Below are positions 4,591-8,954 of a stretch of 8,954 bases of DNA, piece by piece. The position numbers were made by a program, and so were the translations under genes. This stretch comes from Candidatus Amesbacteria bacterium (GTDB lineage: Bacteria > Patescibacteriota > Microgenomatia > CAZETR01 > Amesbacteraceae), in NCBI GenBank assembly GCA_030681075.1, contig JAUXUE010000036.1, positions 1 through 8,954 on the forward strand, read 5' to 3'. Positions within the stretch are counted from its first letter, which is position 1; each line of letters starts with the position of its first letter. Under the pieces are notes generated by a model that saw only the letters and a program-made list of their open reading frames with translations, made no database searches and was not told the origin of the DNA.

Positions 4591-5913
4591 ATGGCCAAGA
4601 GTAAATCTCAATTTGTCTGTCAGCAGTGTGGATACTCTCAATCTCAATGGGCTGGCAAGTGCCCAAGTTGCGATGTATGGAATTCCATGGTTGAAACTAC
4701 GCTAGAAAACAGGAAACAGGACACAGGGCGCAGAGGTGGGGGACAAATATTCAAGCTTCAAGAAATCAAAATTGATGAAAATAAAAGACAGAAGACGGGG
4801 GAATTGGAACTGGATAATGTTTTGGGTGGAGGGTTGGTTCCCGGCATGGTGGTCTTGGTAGCAGGAGAGCCGGGAATTGGCAAAAGCACTTTGTTATTGC
4901 AAGTAGCTTTAAAGTGCCAGGGGCTAGGTGCTAAGTGCCAAGTACTTTATATATGTGGAGAAGAAAGCACCACACAAGTCGCCCTTCGGGCCAAACGACT
5001 TAGCCCCCAGCCCTTAGCCCTTAGCACTATCTCGCTTCTTGAGACCAACAATGTCGATGAAGCTATCGCCAAAATAAATGAAACAAAACCCAAGGTAGTA
5101 ATAGTCGACTCCATTCAGTCTCTAGTCACAGAGGACCTTACAGGAGGAGCCGGTTCTGTAGGTCAAGTCCGCGAATGCGCTCAGCGTCTTGCCTCTAAGA
5201 TCAAAGATCTAGGATCCACTATCTTTATAGTGGGTCAAGTGACCAAAGATGGGAATATTGCCGGTCCCAGAGTCCTAGAACACTTAGTGGATACAGTTTT
5301 ATGGTTTGAGGGCGATAGGTCCAGCAATCTTCGGTTAGTTCGCGCGATCAAGAACCGTTTTGGGGCCACCGATGAGGTCGGAGTCTTTGAAATGAGCGAG
5401 GCGGGATTGATTGGGGTCTCCGATCCGTCCAAATTACTTCTGACAGAGCGGGTAACAAAAGTCCCCGGAAGTGTGGTATCGGTAATACTTGAGGGTAGAA
5501 GACCGTTATTAGTTGAAATCCAAGCCCTGACTACACCCTCTCAATTATCTATACCGCGCCGGGTCGCCATTGGTATTGACACTAATCGTTTGCAGATGCT
5601 GGTAGCCATATTGATAAGGAGAGCAGGCTTAAACTTGGGAGATCAGGATATTTTTGTCAATGTCACAGGTGGCATCAAGCTCGCTGACAGGGGAGTAGAT
5701 TTGGCCATTTGTATGGCTGTCGCCTCCAGTTTTTTGAATAAGCCTATGCCAGAGGATGTAGCAGCAGTTGGTGAAGTGGGCCTCATGGGTGAGGTCAGAA
5801 AGGTCACAGGATTGGACAAACGCATCAAAGAAGCCAAGAAATTGGGTTATAGGGTCGCCTCAGCCGAGTCCGGAAAGTCCGTATCATCCGCCATCTCCAA
5901 GCTTCTCCACTAG
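4591..5913 (+). CDS. radA: DNA repair protein RadA
   Basis: RadA (Sms) is a RecA-like ATPase that acts in recombinational repair, promoting branch migration and resolution of recombination intermediates, in the cytoplasm on DNA. The 440 residues contain all family parts. A four-cysteine zinc finger is at 10, 13, 24 and 27 (CQQC...CPSC). The Walker A motif GEPGIGKST is at 92-100, Walker B VVIVD near 169-173 and the RadA-specific KNRFG at 254-258. A Lon-like C-terminal domain follows (VNVTGGIKLADRGVDLAICMAVASS, GEVGLMGEVRKV), in which a RadA-type protein is expected to lack protease activity. Length is close to the usual 450-460. The linker after the zinc finger and the stretch around residues 108-147 contain DNA resembling intergenic minisatellite motifs. 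An extended -10 abuts the ATG. Confidence is very high. Confidence 0.97.
   Translation: MAKSKSQFVCQQCGYSQSQWAGKCPSCDVWNSMVETTLENRKQDTGRRGGGQIFKLQEIKIDENKRQKTGELELDNVLGGGLVPGMVVLVAGEPGIGKSTLLLQVALKCQGLGAKCQVLYICGEESTTQVALRAKRLSPQPLALSTISLLETNNVDEAIAKINETKPKVVIVDSIQSLVTEDLTGGAGSVGQVRECAQRLASKIKDLGSTIFIVGQVTKDGNIAGPRVLEHLVDTVLWFEGDRSSNLRLVRAIKNRFGATDEVGVFEMSEAGLIGVSDPSKLLLTERVTKVPGSVVSVILEGRRPLLVEIQALTTPSQLSIPRRVAIGIDTNRLQMLVAILIRRAGLNLGDQDIFVNVTGGIKLADRGVDLAICMAVASSFLNKPMPEDVAAVGEVGLMGEVRKVTGLDKRIKEAKKLGYRVASAESGKSVSSAISKLLH
4911..5028 (+). repeat. Minisatellite-like GGGCTAAG motifs inside radA
   Basis: The segment 4913-4939 (AGTGCCAGGGGCTAGG...) and the reverse complement of 5002-5028 (AGTGCTAAGGGCTAAGG...) are similar, agreeing at about 20 of 27 positions, so radA carries an imperfect inverted pair. 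It encodes residues ~108-117 and ~138-147, surface-type regions flanking the strand LYICGEES. Confidence 0.4.
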
Positions 5914-6003
5914 TTATCCACAGGTATTTGAAAATTGTAAATTGAAAATTGTAAATTGTTTTGTTATCCACAAAAGGCTATATACCTGGATATTTGTGGA
6001 GAA
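5914..6003. other. DnaA-box cluster with AT-rich repeats (origin-like or DnaA-controlled region)
   Basis: Perfect DnaA boxes TTATCCACA lie at 5914-5922 and 5964-5972 on the plus strand. A one-mismatch box (TTCTCCACA on the minus strand) is at 5995-6003. Between the first two is a 41-bp AT-rich block holding an exact 14-bp tandem repeat. DnaA boxes flanking an AT-rich unwinding-like element are the hallmark of bacterial origins. However, dnaA and dnaN are not in view, no clear DnaA-trio is seen, and three boxes are few. A DnaA-regulated promoter for the following operon, or a DnaA-titrating site, is equally possible. Confidence 0.5.
5928..5955 (+). repeat. 14-bp AT-rich tandem repeat, two copies
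   Basis: TTGAAAATTGTAAA occurs at 5928-5941 and exactly again at 5942-5955; 12 of 14 bases are A/T. It lies between two perfect DnaA boxes, the position of an origin's unwinding repeats. Confidence 0.8.
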
Positions 6004-6021
6004 CAAAAGTGCTATAGGCTC

Positions 6022-6050
6022 TTGACAAGATATGTTATAGGTTGTAGGAT
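6022..6050 (+). promoter_or_regulatory. TTGACA promoter of the small-protein operon
   Basis: A perfect TTGACA (6022-6027), a 17-bp spacer and TAGGAT (6045-6050) end 6 nt before the ATG at 6057, so +1 would be the first base of the start codon. The overlapping GATAAT (6048-6053) is an alternative -10 but would need a 20-bp spacer. The third DnaA box ends 18 bp upstream of the -35. Confidence 0.62.
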
Positions 6051-6056
6051 AATAGT

Positions 6057-6200
6057 ATGCCCAAGATCTTAAAGAATATTTTTAAGACATTAGCCTCAAA
6101 ACGCCGTTCATTGCCGGTTGCTTCCTCTTGGATGCGCTCCCAGCTCTCCCGCATGGCTTTCTTGAATCAAGGGTTAATTAGTATGAGTGCCGGGAGGTAA
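6057..6200 (+). CDS. Small basic protein, 47 aa, first gene of a leaderless operon
   Basis: This 47-codon ORF starts at ATG 6057 and ends at TAA 6198-6200. The product begins MPKILKNIFKTLASKRRS and is strongly basic (nine Lys/Arg), with an amphipathic N-terminal helix and no cysteine; I do not recognise it. Support comes from context: a TTGACA-17-TAGGAT promoter lies 6 nt upstream, and its last codons, GGG AGG, form the Shine-Dalgarno of the next gene, whose ATG begins 2 nt after the stop. This tight coupling is typical of a real operon. A basic amphipathic peptide could bind nucleic acid or membrane, but that is speculation. Confidence 0.55.
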   Translation: MPKILKNIFKTLASKRRSLPVASSWMRSQLSRMAFLNQGLISMSAGR

Positions 6201-6202
6201 AA

Positions 6203-6388
6203 ATGGTTAACTTTTTAATAGAACACGAGAAACTTATTGAGCTTGCGGTTTGTAATTTGTGTTTTGGGGCAGTTGCTGTTGGAATAATATTTGGTATTCC
6301 TGCTCTAATAGCCCCACTATCTGTGATAGGAATAACTACAGGAGGAATGTATGCTTTGCATAAACTTGATGAACATATGAACATATGA
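6203..6388 (+). CDS. Small integral membrane protein, 61 aa
   Basis: The 61-residue product has a short charged start (MVNFLIEHEKLIE), then a hydrophobic stretch of about 37 residues (14-50: ELAVCNLCFGAVAVGIIFGIPALIAPLSVIG...), enough for a helical hairpin of two short membrane helices turning at the Pro-containing IPALIAP. A hydrophilic tail follows (HKLDEHMNI). There are two cysteines (17, 20) in the first helix. A strong Shine-Dalgarno GGGAGG (6192-6197) lies 5 nt before the ATG, in contrast to the leaderless genes. It overlaps the end of the preceding 47-aa ORF, so the two are co-transcribed and perhaps coupled. The order resembles small membrane/basic protein pairs, but no known toxin family is recognised. 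The 3' end carries an 8-bp tandem repeat (GAACATAT). Confidence 0.65.
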   Translation: MVNFLIEHEKLIELAVCNLCFGAVAVGIIFGIPALIAPLSVIGITTGGMYALHKLDEHMNI

Positions 6389-6423
6389 ATATAGACAAGT
6401 TATTTCTATGAGTATGTGGAGAT

Positions 6424-6525
6424 AAAAAAAAGAGCATTGCCATCGCTGATCCCGTAAAGAAACACGAGTGGAAATGCCCTTTTCAAAATCGCAAACCCGT
6501 TTGGACAGACAGAACGGATTCACCT
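6424..6525 (-). ncRNA. Candidate minus-strand small RNA (~100 nt) with intrinsic terminator
   Basis: Read on the minus strand, TTGACA (6561-6556), an 18-bp spacer and TACAAC (6537-6532) predict a start near 6525. A first hairpin pairs 6520-6513 with 6501-6494 (8 bp, one U-G). A second, longer hairpin pairs 6483-6470 with 6441-6428 (14 positions, one G-U and one mismatch), has an inner 5-bp stem at 6468-6464/6455-6451 (one U-G), and ends in eight Us (6431-6424). In all three stems the imperfect pair is G-U on the minus strand but A-C on the plus strand, so the structure fits a minus-strand RNA. I do not recognise the class. The hairpin could also serve as a terminator for the membrane-protein operon. 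Confidence 0.42.
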
Positions 6526-6527
6526 GT

Positions 6528-6548
6528 CAGAGTTGTATCACAACTCTG
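6528..6548. promoter_or_regulatory. 21-bp perfect palindrome, possible operator
   Basis: CAGAGTTGT (6528-6536), spacer ATC, ACAACTCTG (6540-6548) form a perfect 9-bp inverted repeat. It overlaps the -10 of the proposed minus-strand RNA and precedes the plus-strand leader hairpins of the surface-protein gene. A repressor dimer bound here could control both directions. Confidence 0.5.
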
Positions 6549-6551
6549 CGA

Positions 6552-6582
6552 CTGCTGTCAAAAATAATATTGGCGACAGTAG
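6552..6582 (+). other. Plus-strand leader hairpin
   Basis: CTGCTGTC (6552-6559) pairs with GACAGTAG (6575-6582) across a 15-nt loop. The imperfect pair is G-U on the plus strand and C-A on the minus strand, suggesting it belongs to the leader RNA of the downstream surface-protein gene. Confidence 0.4.
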
Positions 6583-6626
6583 GGCACAATTTGAAAATTT
6601 ATATTCAGTGTCCACAATGTTTTTAT

Positions 6627-6667
6627 CATGGAGGGTAGTACGTCGGGCAGGAGTACTGCCTTCCATG
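6627..6667 (+). promoter_or_regulatory. 15-bp leader hairpin covering the start codon of the surface-protein gene
   Basis: Bases 6627-6641 pair with 6653-6667 over 15 consecutive positions, including two G-U wobbles present only in plus-strand RNA. The 11-nt loop (6642-6652) holds most of the Shine-Dalgarno-like CAGGAG (6648-6653), and the 3' arm ends in the first ATG (6665-6667). Folding would bury the start codon, so this looks like a translational switch. Confidence 0.55.
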
Positions 6668-7597
6668 ATGAAAATAAAAGTATTTATCATGTCAGTTGTT
6701 CTGATGGCTCTTTCCGGGAGCTCAGTTCTGGCCGAAGGAGCGGGTTATATTAATGTGTATGGATATGGTCCGAATAACTCTGCCAATGCTACACATGCGG
6801 GTAATTATTGCAATGTAAATACTGGTGAATGTACCGCAAGCGGAGGTAATTGGGTTGTAAGATTTGAATGTGCAGGTAAACCATCAAACGGTGAATGTAA
6901 AGATAATGAGTCAGGTTGGACAGACAATGGTAAATTGGGTGTAAAGAATGTTGGATGCGGAAGAACAGCACAAGTCGATGTTCTAGGTGGTAATTGTCGT
7001 GCACAAGGTGGTGCCTGTTGGGATACATGGAAAGATTATCTAGTTTATTATGGTGGAGATTGTGGCGGGACGACCACAACCACCACAACCACTTCTGCAC
7101 CAGGGTGCGATTCTTCACAAGTCAACATGAACGTTAATCCCAATCCAGCCAGAGTTGGTGACAATATGAGCTTTGTGGTTGGAGGAAACCAAGGCAGTAC
7201 TTGGGTTGAAGATTCTTGGTCCGGGGGAGTCAGCTGTTCTGGTGGATTTTGGGGAAACAAGGGCTGTAATGCCAATTCCGCAGGAAGTTATACTTGGACT
7301 CATGTCTGGTACAACACCGCCCAAAATGATTTTAATACCAAGAGTGCAAGATGCGAAAAATCTGTTTCATATTCAATAAACGGCAGTAATCCTACTCCAA
7401 CTCCCACCCCAACACCTTTTCCTACGCCTACACCTACCCCAACTCCGGCACCAGGAGCCACACCTACTCCTACTCCTACGCCCACTCCAGTAGCCACAGT
7501 AACCCCCAAGACAGGGTTTGATTTGTATTCCACAGTTTCAGTCCTCATGACCTCCGGCTGGGCTGGATTTTTATTACTTCGAAAAAGAAGAGTCTAA
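6665..7597 (+). CDS. Secreted Cys-rich surface protein with Pro/Thr stalk and TPKTG sorting signal
   Basis: From ATG 6665 the product is 310 residues. Residues 1-24 ([23 protein letters not shown]) are a signal peptide, probably cut after VLA. A domain with eight cysteines follows (49-133), then a run of eight threonines (136-143). A second domain with four cysteines (148-230) begins [15 protein letters not shown], suggesting an Ig/PKD-like beta sandwich. A Pro-Thr stalk spans 243-281. The end has TPKTG (280-284), a hydrophobic helix (~287-305) and RKRR, the layout of an LPXTG-type cell-wall sorting signal. The next gene is a sortase, so this is its likely substrate. Codons in the Thr and Pro-Thr runs vary, indicating selection on protein. 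The frame is open upstream to a TTG at 6533 and has another ATG at 6617, but 6665 gives the best signal peptide. Ligand and role are unknown. Confidence 0.85.
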   Translation: MMKIKVFIMSVVLMALSGSSVLAEGAGYINVYGYGPNNSANATHAGNYCNVNTGECTASGGNWVVRFECAGKPSNGECKDNESGWTDNGKLGVKNVGCGRTAQVDVLGGNCRAQGGACWDTWKDYLVYYGGDCGGTTTTTTTTSAPGCDSSQVNMNVNPNPARVGDNMSFVVGGNQGSTWVEDSWSGGVSCSGGFWGNKGCNANSAGSYTWTHVWYNTAQNDFNTKSARCEKSVSYSINGSNPTPTPTPTPFPTPTPTPTPAPGATPTPTPTPTPVATVTPKTGFDLYSTVSVLMTSGWAGFLLLRKRRV

Positions 7598-7620
7598 ATT
7601 AATACCAACAATAAGTAATG

Positions 7621-7645
7621 TCCCTCTCCTAAATTAGGAGAGGGA
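7621..7645. repeat. CCCTCTC palindrome, copy 3
   Basis: A 12+12 bp inverted repeat centred on 7633 (TCCCTCTCCTAA and complement). Compared with copies 1 and 2 it has C at 7629 and G at 7637 in place of T and A, a compensatory change that preserves pairing. It is followed by AAAAGGGTGAGGTAC and then the sortase start. It lies between the surface-protein and sortase genes. Confidence 0.72.
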
Positions 7646-7665
7646 AAAGGGTGAGGTACTTATAG

Positions 7666-7671
7666 TAAAAT
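7666..7671 (+). promoter_or_regulatory. -10 element of the sortase gene
   Basis: TAAAAT ends exactly 6 nt before the ATG at 7678, so +1 would be the start codon. There is no recognisable -35. GTGAGG (7651-7656) is too distant from the ATG for a Shine-Dalgarno. Confidence 0.4.
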
Positions 7672-7677
7672 AGAATC

Positions 7678-8283
7678 ATGAAAGACTGGATACCCGCAAT
7701 TGGAGCAATGATTTTGACCGCCTCGATAATTGGCATTATCTGGATCTATGTCCCAATTGCTTATTACCAAGTCAAATACACTATCCGCGAGCGCTGGTAT
7801 GCACTTGGTAAATTGCGGGGGAGCTGGAGCAATCCTGTCTGGACTGCCACAGGGGACTATATGATTTATGTACCGAGAATTGATGCCAAAGCTCCCGTGG
7901 TGGCCCAAGTCGATTCAGCAAACGAAAAAGAATATTTTGCCGCCCTCAAAAAAGGGGTGGCCGAAGCAGCCGGATTATCTGTTCCGGGAAGAAGGGGAAC
8001 GACCTACTTGTTTGCCCACTCGACTGATAACCCCCTGAATTTTAGTCGGTATAACGCTATTTTTTATTTGTTGGACAAGATGAAGCCTGATGATCGAGTA
8101 GAATTGTATTACAAAGGTAATTATTATCATTACAAAGTCGAAAAGATGGAAATATTAGCAGCCTCCGATACTCGTTATTTAGTTCCCCAGTATACGCGCG
8201 AATTATTGGTCCTTCAGACTTGCTACCCCTTTGGAACTACTCAGAAACGCTTGGTAATAGTAGCGACACCACTTGACAGGTAA
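7678..8283 (+). CDS. Sortase (cysteine transpeptidase)
   Basis: Sortases cleave an LPXTG-like motif and join the protein to the cell envelope, working outside the membrane. The 201-residue product has an N-terminal membrane anchor (residues 6-30, IPAIGAMILTASIIGIIWIY) followed by the catalytic domain: IYVPRIDAKAPV (strand 1), catalytic His114 in YLFAHSTD, Cys182 in VLQTCYPFG and Arg191 in QKRLVIVATPL. All three catalytic residues are present, so it should be active. The short length and lone TM helix resemble class D/E-type enzymes, but the class cannot be assigned by eye. It lies 80 bp after the TPKTG-ending surface protein, its probable substrate, with its own -10 and the CCCTCTC palindrome between. 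The -35 of rho overlaps its last codons. Confidence 0.93.
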   Translation: MKDWIPAIGAMILTASIIGIIWIYVPIAYYQVKYTIRERWYALGKLRGSWSNPVWTATGDYMIYVPRIDAKAPVVAQVDSANEKEYFAALKKGVAEAAGLSVPGRRGTTYLFAHSTDNPLNFSRYNAIFYLLDKMKPDDRVELYYKGNYYHYKVEKMEILAASDTRYLVPQYTRELLVLQTCYPFGTTQKRLVIVATPLDR

Positions 8284-8300
8284 CTAGCGAGGGCTATAAT
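8273..8300 (+). promoter_or_regulatory. Near-consensus sigma70 promoter of rho
   Basis: A perfect TTGACA (8273-8278), a 16-bp spacer and a perfect TATAAT (8295-8300) make this the strongest promoter in the window. The -35 is inside the last codons of the sortase gene (Leu-Asp-Arg). Predicted +1 is near 8307, giving rho a real leader of ~26 nt, which includes the short inverted repeat AGAAGACTTCT. Confidence 0.78.
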
Positions 8301-8332
8301 GACACTTAGTTTACCTCAGAAGACTTCTTTTT

Positions 8333-8954
8333 ATGAGCGATATTATTAATGGTGGAATTGTTTCAATGATGCGTCCCGGTACGGTGCGGACTGTTGGCCG
8401 TGTCGCTCCTCGTGTCAATAATTTCAAACCCAGTATTATCCGTCCTGTGCCTTCGGCTCCTGTGCCAGTGCCTGTATCGACTTACGAAGAGCGCGTCATT
8501 CCCGATGCCGGCCTTCCTACCGAATTTGTCGAGGGATTTTTAGATATTACACCCGATGGGCATGGATATCTCAGGCCCAAAATGCTTCCTTCTTCAAAGG
8601 ATGTCTATATCAGCATGTCCCAAATTAGAAGGTTTAATTTGCGCAAAGGGGACAAAGTAGGTGGCCAAGCCAGACAGCCCAAAGAAAATGAACGATATTG
8701 GGGACTTCTCAAAGTGGAAACAGTCAATGGTGTTGAGGTGGACAAAGTAGGTGTCAGACCGGTTTTTGACGAGATGACTGCCATTTTTCCTGATGCTCAG
8801 CTGATGCTGGAAACCAAGGCCGAGACACTTTCGACTCGGATTATAGATCTCATTGCTCCCATTGGCAAAGGTCAAAGAGGTTTGATAGTGGCTCAGCCAA
8901 AAGCCGGCAAGACTTGGCTTCTCAAAGAAATTTCTGAGGCTTTGTCTGCCAATT
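8333..8954 (+). CDS. rho: Transcription termination factor Rho, N-terminal 207 residues (runs off the right edge)
   Basis: Rho is a hexameric RNA helicase that ends transcription by loading onto naked RNA through its primary-site cold-shock-like domain. The visible part starts at ATG 8333. Residues 1-60 are basic and Pro/Val-rich (RPGTVRTVGRVAPRVNN, PVPSAPVPVPV), where other Rhos carry a helical Rho_N domain that I do not see. From ~66 the cold-shock-like RNA-binding domain follows: GFLDITPDGHGYLRP, VYISMSQIRRFNLRKGD, ERYWGLLKVETVNG. Then come the STRIIDLIAPIGKGQRGLIVAQPKAGKT segment with Walker A PKAGKT (189-194) and a Trp after it. The gene has its own strong promoter and a leader rather than a leaderless start. 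The protein lacks Walker B only because the window ends. Assignment is very secure. Confidence 0.96.
   Translation, partial: MSDIINGGIVSMMRPGTVRTVGRVAPRVNNFKPSIIRPVPSAPVPVPVSTYEERVIPDAGLPTEFVEGFLDITPDGHGYLRPKMLPSSKDVYISMSQIRRFNLRKGDKVGGQARQPKENERYWGLLKVETVNGVEVDKVGVRPVFDEMTAIFPDAQLMLETKAETLSTRIIDLIAPIGKGQRGLIVAQPKAGKTWLLKEISEALSAN

Noticed and set aside
6428..6483. Plus-strand intrinsic terminator of the small membrane-protein operon
   Set aside because: On the plus strand the stem has an A-C and a G-A mismatch and only four Us follow. The minus-strand reading has a G-U pair and eight Us. Bidirectional use cannot be excluded.
6533..6664. Longer N-terminus (TTG at 6533 or ATG at 6617) for the surface protein
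   Set aside because: The frame is open, but the additional segment has no ribosome site and would precede a standard signal peptide with 16-44 residues of unlike composition. It also overlaps RNA-like hairpins. ATG 6617 remains possible.
8317..8332. Intrinsic terminator in the rho leader
   Set aside because: AGAAGACTTCT followed by Ts is a weak, AT-rich stem of 4-5 bp with a loop of 1-3 nt, unlikely to terminate transcription.
8594..8875. Minus-strand ORF of 93 aa
   Set aside because: It is antisense to conserved rho coding sequence, hence a shadow.

Overview
The window looks like chromosomal DNA from a Candidate Phyla Radiation (Patescibacteria) bacterium, most likely Microgenomates-like. 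This is an inference from the mix of content: compact AT-leaning genes, many tiny orphan ORFs, abundant palindromic intergenic repeats, a four-domain S1 protein, RadA, a Rho without a recognisable Rho_N domain, and a sortase next to a Pro/Thr-rich surface protein ending in a TPKTG-type anchor. No rRNA, tRNA, CRISPR array or transposase was seen.

Layout. 1-912 (minus): a gene running off the left edge whose last ~50 visible residues look like an OmpR-type winged helix; it has a good promoter abutting its start. 941-1968: two orphan small genes (1009-1281, 1582-1776) among three families of palindromic repeats. 1969-3108: S1-domain protein. 3124-3541: a HicB/HicA toxin-antitoxin pair. 3625-4553: three orphan small genes. 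4591-5913: radA. 5914-6003: two perfect DnaA boxes, one near-box and an AT-rich 14-bp tandem repeat, resembling an origin or a DnaA-bound control region. 6057-6388: a two-gene operon of a 47-aa basic protein and a 61-aa membrane protein. 6389-6664: a highly structured non-coding region with a candidate minus-strand small RNA and plus-strand leader hairpins. 6665-7597: secreted Cys-rich surface protein with a C-terminal sorting signal. 7678-8283: sortase. 8333 to the right edge: rho.

Two patterns tie the window together. First, most genes that begin a transcript have a -10-like hexamer 6-9 nt upstream of the ATG and no Shine-Dalgarno sequence, as expected for leaderless mRNAs. The second gene of the 6057-6388 operon and the S1 gene do have Shine-Dalgarno motifs. 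Second, all five orphan small genes, and no other gene here, carry a pair of GTCAA half-sites spaced 10-11 bp, ending 31-35 nt before the ATG. That is where an OmpR-type activator would bind, so these genes look like a regulon of uncharacterised small proteins. The winged-helix protein at the left edge is a candidate, unproven, regulator. The surface-protein/sortase pair forms a functional module: one gene makes the anchored substrate, the other the transpeptidase.
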